Source: an uncultured bacterium
Lineage (GTDB): Bacteria > Margulisbacteria > Marinamargulisbacteria > SXXA01
NCBI GenBank assembly: GCA_903864835.1
Contig: CAIPHK010000040.1
Coordinates: 62,001 to 126,000, forward strand
Length of the DNA: 64,000 nucleotides
Direction of reading: 5' to 3'
The position numbers and the translations under genes are program-made. This document shows, in pieces, positions 18,908 to 27,087 of this stretch (position 1 is the first letter of the stretch; each line of letters starts with the position of its first letter). The notes beneath the pieces were generated by a model, which made no database searches, was not told the origin of the DNA, and saw nothing but the letters and a program-made list of their open reading frames with translations.

Positions 18908-19688
18908 TATCACAGAAATCGAAAAAGAATTCCCTAAAAATCTTCGAATTTTTAAACGCAATATGATGCGTGAGTATTTACAATACAAAATTCTGGACTT
19001 TATTTTTTCTAGCCCAGAGGGGCAAAAACTTAGATTTATTGGGGGGACTGCATTACGCATTGTCCATGGACTCAATCGTTTTTCCGAGGATTTGGATTTT
19101 GATACGACGGGGATCACATTTGAGGAATTTAAACACCTATCCTTAACGATACAACAACAACTAAAAAATGAAGGGTATGAAGTCGACATTTCTTTTTCTG
19201 GAAAAACCGCTTTTCGATGCAACATTCGGATACCTGACTTGCTTTATCAGCAAGGGCTGTCCCCACATCAACACGAAAAAATTCTGATTCAATTAGATAC
19301 CGAAGATCAACACTTCGAATTTGTTCCAGATCAAGTATTTATAAATAAATTTGACGTATTTCGACCCATTTTAGTTACCCCTATCGATATCTTACTTTCT
19401 CAGAAACTAGTCACCGCATTTAGCAGAAAAAGACCCAAGGGCCGCGACTTCTACGACATTATATTCTTGGCCGGAAAAACAACCCCCAATTACAAATTTC
19501 TTGCGCAGAAAAAAAAGATCTCTCACGCCGACGAATTGCAAACTTATATTCAGACCGAAGGAAAGCAGGTTGACTTTAATCAACTAGTGGAAGATTTAAC
19601 GCCATTTGTATTCAATCCAAGTGATGCGAAGAGAATCGTAAGTTTTTTGGACTACATGAAAACATTACCTTTAACCCCACCGGTATAG
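18900..19688 (+). CDS. abiEii: AbiEii-family nucleotidyltransferase toxin
   Basis: 262 residues. The nucleotidyltransferase signature FIGGTALRI (residues 47-55) followed by the acidic pair Asp64/Asp66 in FSEDLDFD gives the GG-T-x(n)-D-x-D pattern of AbiEii toxins. RPKGRDFYDIIFL supplies the second conserved basic/acidic region. Members transfer nucleotides to tRNA or other targets and stop growth, giving phage abortive infection. Start and antitoxin stop overlap by 8 bp. No lesion is visible, so the pair is probably functional. Confidence 0.88.
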   Translation: MLDITEIEKEFPKNLRIFKRNMMREYLQYKILDFIFSSPEGQKLRFIGGTALRIVHGLNRFSEDLDFDTTGITFEEFKHLSLTIQQQLKNEGYEVDISFSGKTAFRCNIRIPDLLYQQGLSPHQHEKILIQLDTEDQHFEFVPDQVFINKFDVFRPILVTPIDILLSQKLVTAFSRKRPKGRDFYDIIFLAGKTTPNYKFLAQKKKISHADELQTYIQTEGKQVDFNQLVEDLTPFVFNPSDAKRIVSFLDYMKTLPLTPPV

Positions 19689-19761
19689 GCCGTCTAAACA
19701 TCCACGTCGACATTAGGTTACTGGATCAACCCGTTACGATTGCGTTACTCTCTTGAACTCC

Positions 19762-21150
19762 ATGACACTTCTATTTGCATCAGAATCCGCCTACGACGGG
19801 GTATTTATCTCCGATGGACTACCGTTTGCGCAGGCACGGGATCGGTATCAGGCACGGCGCAATTGGGTATTGGATCAACTAGACCATCCATTATTGCTCA
19901 TTGGCCCCACGCACGGACCATCGGGAACCTACCCTTGGGCCCATATTCACCGCACTGTATTTCAAGATCCCTACCTTCTATATCTCACCGGAATCAATCA
20001 AACCGGTGTCGCCCTATGGCTCGATCCTCGGGAACGGGAAACCGTCCTTTTTTTACCTAAAAAAAACCCCAAACTTGAATTTTGGGAAGGCCTTCAACTG
20101 GGAAGTGGCTCCGCGGACGCTCTGGCAGAAGCCTCGTCAATCACTGGAATACCCGCCGTACTGCCCCACACCGTCATCGGCAATTGGGTAAAAACCCGGC
20201 TGTCGGACCGTCCACTAGGCCTAATCTGGAATACCACCAAAGGGCGCCGCCGGATGGATCAAACCTGGCAAGATATTTTACCGATATACCGAACCCTAAA
20301 ACGACTAAACCCTGGGCTCACTATCGTCAACGATGCCCCGACCATGTGGGCACAACGACTCGTCATGGACGCCGTCGATATTGAAAACCTACGAATCGCC
20401 AACACCTTGTCGGCGGACGCCTACCTGGCATTATTGCATCGTCTATCCACCTGCAAAAATGAACATACTGCCTGGGCCATCTTGGACCATGAAATCGCGA
20501 TTCGAAGCCTCTTTGGAACCAGTTTCCCTTCGATTGTCGCTGGCGGAAAAAACGCCGCCATTCTTCATTACACCAAAAATAACGAGCCACTTTCCCCGAC
20601 TTCGTTACTCCTGACCGACTTTGGGGTCCGCTGGCACGCCATGCACGCAGACGTTACCCGAACGGCACCGGCGTGCGGACATTACACCCCGTTACAACGA
20701 CTCGTAATTGATATCGTGTTGATGGCCCAATCCGAGGTTCAAACGCATGCCAAGCCCGGAGTCTCCATCAAAGACATCAACGATCATTGTTGGGCGTTTA
20801 TCAACCGGGAACTAGAGCGGCAGGTGGCCAAAAAGGGCGGCACCGTCCGGCTCCCCTATTCAGGGGCTCCCCATAATGTCAGTCACCTACTGGGCCATCA
20901 GGTTCACGATGGGGATCCGAGTCGGGAGTATCGGACACGCCCACTCCAAGCGGGAAATATAATTTCAAACGAACCTGGAATTTACGGTGAGATCGAACTT
21001 ATTATCGATGGCACTCGATACCACGAAACCCTAGGGATTAGGATTGAAGATGATTTATTGATTACGGAGACGGGCTGCGAAAATCTGACCCCGTGCATTA
21101 AAGATCCTGACGCTATCGCTGACGAAATTCGCCAAGGCCGGCCGGGGTGA
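19762..21150 (+). CDS. M24B-family Xaa-Pro aminopeptidase
   Basis: 462 residues from the ATG at 19762; a TTG three codons upstream is an alternative. It is a cytoplasmic metallopeptidase that removes N-terminal residues preceding proline. The N-terminal creatinase-like domain contains DPYLLYLTGI. The pita-bread domain has both metal-binding aspartates in LTDFGVRWHAMHADVTRTAP, then His in LLGHQVHDG and glutamates in NEPGIY and RIEDDLLIT. All five metal ligands are therefore recognisable. The stop TGA overlaps the GTG start of the ATP-grasp-like gene (GTGA), coupling the two. Confidence 0.87.
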   Translation: MTLLFASESAYDGVFISDGLPFAQARDRYQARRNWVLDQLDHPLLLIGPTHGPSGTYPWAHIHRTVFQDPYLLYLTGINQTGVALWLDPRERETVLFLPKKNPKLEFWEGLQLGSGSADALAEASSITGIPAVLPHTVIGNWVKTRLSDRPLGLIWNTTKGRRRMDQTWQDILPIYRTLKRLNPGLTIVNDAPTMWAQRLVMDAVDIENLRIANTLSADAYLALLHRLSTCKNEHTAWAILDHEIAIRSLFGTSFPSIVAGGKNAAILHYTKNNEPLSPTSLLLTDFGVRWHAMHADVTRTAPACGHYTPLQRLVIDIVLMAQSEVQTHAKPGVSIKDINDHCWAFINRELERQVAKKGGTVRLPYSGAPHNVSHLLGHQVHDGDPSREYRTRPLQAGNIISNEPGIYGEIELIIDGTRYHETLGIRIEDDLLITETGCENLTPCIKDPDAIADEIRQGRPG

Positions 21151-22226
21151 CGCCGTCGTTTTTCGACACATTTTCGGGGTGGGTCCGCGACAATTACGCT
21201 GAATTGGGCAAATTTGGCACCGACATTGGAGTATCCGAATCGATGGTCAGCCCACACACCATCGCCCTATCCCCGGAAATCATCACCTTACTTACCAACG
21301 GGTGCGCTGCCATTTTTCAAGAAACCCGAACAACCCCAACAACGATCCCCTCGGTATTCACCAGTTTTGACTTTTACCTCACCCCCGACGGTCCCCGACT
21401 GATTGAGGTTAATACCAACGCGGCCGGGGCATTACTTGTCTACCTGTTAGGCCAATACCACGGATTCGGTGGCGCCGATTATTTCACAACAGTCCGGTCG
21501 ATGTTCGAGACGGTGGCCGCTCAGGCTGGAGTCACCTCGATTCGCCGGATCGCCATTGTGGACGAAACCCCGGAACTCCAAAAAACGCGATTTGAATTTG
21601 CAATGTTCCAATCCCTATTTCAATCGTGGGGATGGGATTGCGTCATTATCGATCCCGGCGAATTAACGTGGACCGGAACAGAATTGCATGGACCTGACGG
21701 CTTCGCTATCGACCTGGTATACAACCGATTTTGCGACTTTTACCTGGAAACGCCCCGTGCCGCCGCGCTAAAATCCGCACTCGCTGCAGGATTTCCCGTC
21801 ACCCCGAATCCCGACGAATACGGCCGGATGGCGGATAAATTTGTCATGATTCAGTTGGCCAAATCCCAATCTCCGTTGATCCGCCAATTAATCCCACCGG
21901 TGATTCACGTGAATCAAGAAAACCCAGAAGCACTTTGGGCTCGACGGAAATCTCTATTTTTTAAGCCCGCCCATTCGTTTGGATCCAAGGCAGCCTATAA
22001 AGGAGAGCGCATTTCCCGCAAAGTGTTCCAGTCATTTTGGGATACGGAGACGATCGCGCAACCGTATTTTCCAGCGGGAACAGTGCTCCGGGATGGCATC
22101 GACTACAAATACGATATTCGGGTATACGCGTTTGAGGGCCAGGTTCAATTAATAGGCGCTCGGCTATTCCAAGGTCAGCTAATGAATTTTCAAACAGCCG
22201 GCGGGGGATTTGCACCGATCGTCTAA
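21147..22226 (+). CDS. ATP-grasp-like protein of unknown function
   Basis: 359 residues, started by GTG overlapping the previous stop. I recognise no named enzyme. Visible features are IEVNTNAAGALL near residue 93, PNPDEYGRMADKFVM, SLFFKPAHSFGSKAAYKG (a lysine- and glycine-rich nucleotide-binding-like segment), and YKYDIRVYAFEGQV near the end. Together these suggest an ATP-grasp ligase fold possibly with rearranged order, as in glutathionylspermidine-synthase-like proteins. Translational coupling to a proline-specific aminopeptidase hints at peptide or amino-acid ligation, but the substrate is unknown. Confidence 0.6.
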   Translation: MTPSFFDTFSGWVRDNYAELGKFGTDIGVSESMVSPHTIALSPEIITLLTNGCAAIFQETRTTPTTIPSVFTSFDFYLTPDGPRLIEVNTNAAGALLVYLLGQYHGFGGADYFTTVRSMFETVAAQAGVTSIRRIAIVDETPELQKTRFEFAMFQSLFQSWGWDCVIIDPGELTWTGTELHGPDGFAIDLVYNRFCDFYLETPRAAALKSALAAGFPVTPNPDEYGRMADKFVMIQLAKSQSPLIRQLIPPVIHVNQENPEALWARRKSLFFKPAHSFGSKAAYKGERISRKVFQSFWDTETIAQPYFPAGTVLRDGIDYKYDIRVYAFEGQVQLIGARLFQGQLMNFQTAGGGFAPIV

Positions 22227-22262
22227 TTGCAATTTTGTTTTAAAAAATTCGATAACTAAGGC

Positions 22263-23840
22263 ATGGCATCCCTATTTATTGTATCGCGGACATACTGGCG
22301 ACGCGTTGCGATCGCCTCATTACCCGCGATCATTCTGGACGCAGACGTCACAATTCCAGAGCACCTCGAATATCGCCTCGCAACCAAGGCATTGAACCCC
22401 TGTCGCAAAGTCTTCCACGCCATTGACCGCCTAGTAGAAACGGTACTTTCGGACTGTTATGACGTCATCCAACAAGGTCGACGGCTTCATGGTGGCGGCG
22501 TCCATTTCCATCAGATGGAAATGGTATACCGTGCCCATGATTCATGGACTGCACTTGAAAAAGAATGGCATCAAACACACCTCAAACCGGAGTGCCTAAA
22601 GACCTTCTACCGCCTATTGGAACACCGAACCCGAGCCCTCTTTATGCCATTTCATTTGTACATCCGCCCACACGTACGAGAGGTTTTAGAGTCCATAAAT
22701 ACACCCCCATGGGACATGATCGACACAATAGTAAAGACGCAGAAACTCTTTCTCCCCCCTGGGTTTGGCGCCGAATTGGACGAGTGGGCCACTCAGTCAT
22801 TGGCACTTGCAACTCAGGGCGCAATTAAGGTCATTCTAAAAAAAAGAGGGCCCCCAAACACAGAAAGCATCCTTGACGATACAACACGCCTGCGTGAAGA
22901 GCTCCCATTTTCAATTCAACACCTCATCAGCCGACAGCACCCCATTCTGGGAGAAGGCAGTTTTGGACAAGTATTATGGCTTCAAACAGACTCTCCTCCC
23001 ACCGCAGTGGCCATCAAAAAGTTCACAATACGCCGCCACAAGTTCAAGTGGAGAGACTTTGTAAATGAAGTCATGATCCATCGTGCCCTATCCAATGAAC
23101 CCCATGTGATCCAATGTCACGGCGCCACTATTATTATGGGAAACAAGCCTAATCCTCTCATCTTAATGGAACCGCTCGTTCCCCCACCCCTAGCGTCCGC
23201 GTTTTACGGTCGATTGGAAACAATCGTATTTAAAATAAAACAAAAGATGCCCGCCGAATTTGCCATCCTCGCACTTCGTTATTTCCAACGCCAAGCCATT
23301 TCCGCCGTTGAGTCCGTGCACGCCCGTGGATTTCTCCACTTAGATATTAAACCCGACAACTTCGTTGTGGGGGTTCAAAACGGGCGTTGGCTACTTAAAA
23401 TTACTGACTTTGGATTCTCCAAAAATCGAGATGAGCTCCACCATGACCCCAGTCGGTATCACACTCAGGGTACCCCCCAAATGATATCGCCTGAAATTTG
23501 TGACCGCCAGATTCCCGACTACCCATCAGACATATTTAGTTTAGGCGCGACACTTTATTTTACAGAAACTAACCAAAACCCCTTCAGGATGGGTAAAATT
23601 TCCGCCAAACCAAAGTCAGGGGTATTAAGCCACCGATCTATTGAAACCATTGCTCACCACGAGCCACTATTACCCCCTGACATTTCCCGATGGATTCTCA
23701 GGGCCGTAGACGAGGACCCGTCTCGACGCCCTACCGCAAGTGAAATGCACAAATGGTGGGCCACTTTGTCCCCGCCAGAGAACTATCCCTCTCACGCATT
23801 TGAGACCTATTTTTCGTCCCCAAAATCCCCAAATAGTTAG
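22263..23840 (+). CDS. eukaryote-like serine/threonine protein kinase with unknown N-terminal domain
   Basis: 525 residues. The kinase domain spans about residues 222-510: glycine loop LGEGSFGQV (229-237), ATP-anchoring Lys252 in VAIKKF, catalytic loop HLDIKPDN (359-366), DFG at 382-384 and SPE at 409-411. The catalytic Asp361 is preceded by leucine rather than arginine (HLD instead of HRD), so it is probably active but not RD-type. The first ~220 residues match nothing I know. No transmembrane or PASTA segment is seen, so it is cytoplasmic. It lies 36 bp after the ATP-grasp-like gene. Confidence 0.85.
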   Translation: MASLFIVSRTYWRRVAIASLPAIILDADVTIPEHLEYRLATKALNPCRKVFHAIDRLVETVLSDCYDVIQQGRRLHGGGVHFHQMEMVYRAHDSWTALEKEWHQTHLKPECLKTFYRLLEHRTRALFMPFHLYIRPHVREVLESINTPPWDMIDTIVKTQKLFLPPGFGAELDEWATQSLALATQGAIKVILKKRGPPNTESILDDTTRLREELPFSIQHLISRQHPILGEGSFGQVLWLQTDSPPTAVAIKKFTIRRHKFKWRDFVNEVMIHRALSNEPHVIQCHGATIIMGNKPNPLILMEPLVPPPLASAFYGRLETIVFKIKQKMPAEFAILALRYFQRQAISAVESVHARGFLHLDIKPDNFVVGVQNGRWLLKITDFGFSKNRDELHHDPSRYHTQGTPQMISPEICDRQIPDYPSDIFSLGATLYFTETNQNPFRMGKISAKPKSGVLSHRSIETIAHHEPLLPPDISRWILRAVDEDPSRRPTASEMHKWWATLSPPENYPSHAFETYFSSPKSPNS

Positions 23841-23874
23841 CGCAATTCGCCGTCACGATGATACACTTTGGGCG

Positions 23875-24378
23875 ATGAAGAAGCAGCGTCGGCCAAGCAA
23901 CAAAATTTCGACCCATTTTGCCAAACGGGACTTTGTTTGCCGGTGTGGAAAATGTGAAAGTGCCATCCGAATTTCTCTGGGATTAATCGGTGGTTTGGAA
24001 ATGCTTCGAACCATCGTCAGAAACCGCGTCAATATTATTCGAGCCTATATGTGCCACGATGCCGCTGAAAAATTAGGATCCACTAAACGCAACTATTATA
24101 CGATGGGGATTGCCGCCGATGTAACAGTCGACAATATGGATCCCAAAGATGTCTTTCGAATTGCCGCTGAAATTCCAGAATTCAAAGGAATTTGCCTCAA
24201 TTTAGATGAGCAATTTGTTCACGTTGATACCCGAAAAGCCCCTGAGCCCATATTGTGGGTGGAACACCATCATGTCGCAATCCCGATCGACGCCTCAAAC
24301 AAAGCCATCTACCTCCCTGAACCCCAACCTGGATTCATATCCCGCGCTGAATCGCTTTCTGACCTTTCTGACGACTAG
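23875..24378 (+). CDS. M15-like peptidase domain protein with altered metal site
   Basis: 167 residues from the ATG at 23875. It resembles the small M15A (D-alanyl-D-alanine carboxypeptidase-like) family: STHFAKRDFVCRCGKC near the N-terminus, MGIAADVTVDNMDP in place of the H-x-x-G-x-A-x-D motif, and VHVDTR with His116 at the second zinc site. The first zinc-ligand histidine is replaced by Tyr75, while Asp82 remains. It may therefore be a catalytically dead peptidoglycan-binding version or bind metal differently. No signal peptide is evident. It overlaps the recombinase gene by 107 bp. Confidence 0.7.
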   Translation: MKKQRRPSNKISTHFAKRDFVCRCGKCESAIRISLGLIGGLEMLRTIVRNRVNIIRAYMCHDAAEKLGSTKRNYYTMGIAADVTVDNMDPKDVFRIAAEIPEFKGICLNLDEQFVHVDTRKAPEPILWVEHHHVAIPIDASNKAIYLPEPQPGFISRAESLSDLSDD

Positions 24379-25216
24379 CCGTCGGCTTTCAGAACATACC
24401 GTATCCAATTACGGACGCGATATTCGGCATTTCCTCTCCGTTTCCCCGGTGGCACCCCGATCTGTCACCGTTAGTCATTGCCATAACTATCTATCGTCAC
24501 CGGCCGTTATGCGCCTCCAGCCCAAAAGCGTGGCGCGTCGATTGGCGGCACTACGAACGTACTGGCACTATTTAGTCACCCATCGTGGGGCTACGGCCAA
24601 TCCCTGGAAAAAAATACCCACACCCCGCCTTCCTAAATCATTACCCGCCGTGGTCCATGCGGACCAAATGGGGAATTTGCTGGATCAGATCGCCATCGAT
24701 TCCCCCGAAGGCATTCGGTTTCGAACCATTTGTGAGTTGTTATTCGGATCGGGCCTGCGCATCGCCGAAATGATCAGTCTCGACATCGACCATATCGACT
24801 TTGAACAATGCGAATTCCGGGTGATTGGCAAAGGGGACAGGGAACGCATTGGTCTCTTTGGCCCCAACGTAAAACACTGGTTAGAACGGTATATTCGGGA
24901 GGCACGATCGAATTGGGCCAAGGGGCCAACATCCGCCTTGTTCATTAATAAACGGGGTCAACGACTTACCCCTCGCAGTGTGCAACGGTGGATTCGGGAG
25001 TGGGCAGGTATCCATGAGTTACATGGGCGGCTCACGCCTCACACATTTCGGCATTCCTATGCAACCGCGTTATTCGAAGGCGGCGTCGATTTGCGCACAA
25101 TCCAAGAATTATTAGGACATCAGAGCCTGGATACGACTCAGATTTATACCCACGTATCGACTGAGCGATTAAAAGAAGTTCATCGGAAGTCGCGGTTGGG
25201 GGGCGGGGGGTTATGA
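24272..25216 (+). CDS. tyrosine recombinase, XerC/XerD type
   Basis: 314 residues from the ATG at 24272. The N-terminal SAM-like DNA-binding domain contains LSEHTVSNYGRDIRHF. The catalytic set is complete: Arg163 (GLRI), Lys187 (VIGKGD), His257 and Arg260 (PHTFRH), His283 (LGHQ) and nucleophile Tyr292. It resolves chromosome dimers at dif if it is the housekeeping enzyme. The size fits XerC/D better than phage integrases, but the assignment to C or D is not possible here. The start lies inside the M15-like gene, and the stop overlaps the next start by 4 bp. Confidence 0.88.
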   Translation: MSQSRSTPQTKPSTSLNPNLDSYPALNRFLTFLTTSRRLSEHTVSNYGRDIRHFLSVSPVAPRSVTVSHCHNYLSSPAVMRLQPKSVARRLAALRTYWHYLVTHRGATANPWKKIPTPRLPKSLPAVVHADQMGNLLDQIAIDSPEGIRFRTICELLFGSGLRIAEMISLDIDHIDFEQCEFRVIGKGDRERIGLFGPNVKHWLERYIREARSNWAKGPTSALFINKRGQRLTPRSVQRWIREWAGIHELHGRLTPHTFRHSYATALFEGGVDLRTIQELLGHQSLDTTQIYTHVSTERLKEVHRKSRLGGGGL

Positions 25217-27081
25217 AACGCTGGACGGTCGCGCTCTTGGTCATGCTAGCCATCCCAATCTCCGCAGCCCCCCACTTTCTACCCCTCAAATGGCAAAGCC
25301 GAGTGGGCCTCACCAGCTTTAAAACCACGATCCAATATTTGAGTGGTGCGATCTTGGTGGGATCCAACGGAAATCTCAGCGATGCGTTGAATGACAATGC
25401 CGACGGCATTTACGTGTTGGACGGCAAAACCGGAGATATTATCCGGCGAATAAACTGGTCCGAAACCGCAGATCTCGACGTCAATGGATTAGCCCTTTCC
25501 CCGCACACGCTCTTTTTTGGAAATCACCAGGGATCGGTCTACGCCTATGGAATTTACGGCGAAGGCCAGCGAATTTGGAAACACCAGATGGGTGGCGCAA
25601 TTAAGGGGGCTGTCGCTGTAGAAGATTTTAATTCGGACGGGACCTACGACGTTGTCGCCGCCACCGTAAGCGGAGAAATTGCGGCACTCAACGGAAAAAC
25701 CGGCGACGTTTTATGGTCTAATCAAGTTAATTTTAAGCCCAATTTCACCCTACCCAAAGGAAAGGCATTTATCGCCAGCCCCACCCTCGTTGACCTCAAC
25801 AATGATGGGACTCGAGATATCGTGATTGGATCTCGGAACGGAAGTTTTTACGCATTTGACGGTCGAAACGGAACCATTTTATGGGAATTCAGAACGCTAA
25901 CTCCGTCGGGCGTGCATGCCTCGGCTCTTGTTGTGGGAAACATGATTGTCGTCGCGGAGTCCTATTCCAAAGTGACCTGGATCGATTTTCAAGGAAAAGC
26001 CAAACGGATCGTATCGTTAGCAGAGGAGCCCGATGTCCAAGGATTATTTGCGAGCCCCGCCGCATTTCCAGATGGGAGCATCGTCATCGGATCATCATGG
26101 ATTGCCGGTGAGTGCGGAATTTGGGTCATCCCGTCCTCCAATGCGGCCCCGGTATTTCATTCGACAGGGAAGGTATCTGCAACGGCTACCATTGCCGACG
26201 GATTAGGCACCGGCCAACCCCAAGCCTGGGTCGTTACGGAAGACGGAGAACTCTGGGTACTATTGCCCAATGGCGAGGTGGCCGCTCGATATGACCTCCC
26301 CAGCGGCTCCGAAACCACCCCGTTAATCGCCGATGTCGATGGCGATGGAATTTTGGACCTGGTCACCACCGGGGCCGACAAGGTCATGAGATGCTACTCC
26401 CTCCACGGGAAAGGCCCGGTCGAATGGGGCACATTTAGAGGGAATCGGTTTAACAGTGGGTGTATCTATGACCCCTTGGAAACCTACCCCAAAACACGCA
26501 GAGCGTTAGCGGCGCGCCATCGGGAAAAAATCACCAGCCCCAATGAATATGCGAATACCGAACTCCATTATAAAACGGTGGGGTACGACTCGGAATCAAC
26601 GTTAATATCACCAGAAGGAATTGGCCCGGCCCGTTTAGGCACCACTTGGGGACGCCTGCGGCGCGCCATGGGTCCCGATACCGAATATATCGAAGGTCGA
26701 TTTGGTCTAGGATATCGCGGAATTTCTGTCGTACAAGACAACGAAGAACAATTTGTCGTGCTCTTCCCTGGATGGAAAAAGAAACCCGAAGATACCGATC
26801 CGGTCTCGATTCTCCTCACCTATAATCGGACGTATCACACCAAGGAAGGGGTGGGACCGGGGACGCCAATATCGGTGGCGCAAACCATTTATAAAAAGCC
26901 CCTGTTAAACCTCGACACCAAGACGAACCAAGAGAGCGTCATGTTCAAGGCTGTCCCTTGGGACAAAATTCGATTCGGGCTTATTCCAGTCACCGGGGAA
27001 TATACGGGAAAAGGCACCATCAAGAGTATCAGCACTTTTCCTGAGGGAAGCTTTATTCACTACATTGAGGTTCGAAAATAG
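25213..27081 (+). CDS. secreted PQQ/FG-GAP-like beta-propeller protein
   Basis: 622 residues with a clear signal peptide (MKRWTVALLVMLAIPISAAP). Residues about 30-410 carry repeated beta-propeller blades of PQQ-enzyme type: VLDGKTGDI, ALNGKTGDVLW and FDGRNGTILWEF. These are interleaved with calcium-binding-like DFNSDGTYDVV, DLNNDGTRDIVIG and DVDGDGILDLV motifs. The C-terminal ~190 residues are a different, unrecognised domain (ARLGTTWGRLRRA and following). It is probably periplasmic or on the surface, with a binding or scaffolding role. It starts within the recombinase stop codon. Confidence 0.8.
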   Translation: MKRWTVALLVMLAIPISAAPHFLPLKWQSRVGLTSFKTTIQYLSGAILVGSNGNLSDALNDNADGIYVLDGKTGDIIRRINWSETADLDVNGLALSPHTLFFGNHQGSVYAYGIYGEGQRIWKHQMGGAIKGAVAVEDFNSDGTYDVVAATVSGEIAALNGKTGDVLWSNQVNFKPNFTLPKGKAFIASPTLVDLNNDGTRDIVIGSRNGSFYAFDGRNGTILWEFRTLTPSGVHASALVVGNMIVVAESYSKVTWIDFQGKAKRIVSLAEEPDVQGLFASPAAFPDGSIVIGSSWIAGECGIWVIPSSNAAPVFHSTGKVSATATIADGLGTGQPQAWVVTEDGELWVLLPNGEVAARYDLPSGSETTPLIADVDGDGILDLVTTGADKVMRCYSLHGKGPVEWGTFRGNRFNSGCIYDPLETYPKTRRALAARHREKITSPNEYANTELHYKTVGYDSESTLISPEGIGPARLGTTWGRLRRAMGPDTEYIEGRFGLGYRGISVVQDNEEQFVVLFPGWKKKPEDTDPVSILLTYNRTYHTKEGVGPGTPISVAQTIYKKPLLNLDTKTNQESVMFKAVPWDKIRFGLIPVTGEYTGKGTIKSISTFPEGSFIHYIEVRK

Positions 27082-27087
27082 GACGAC

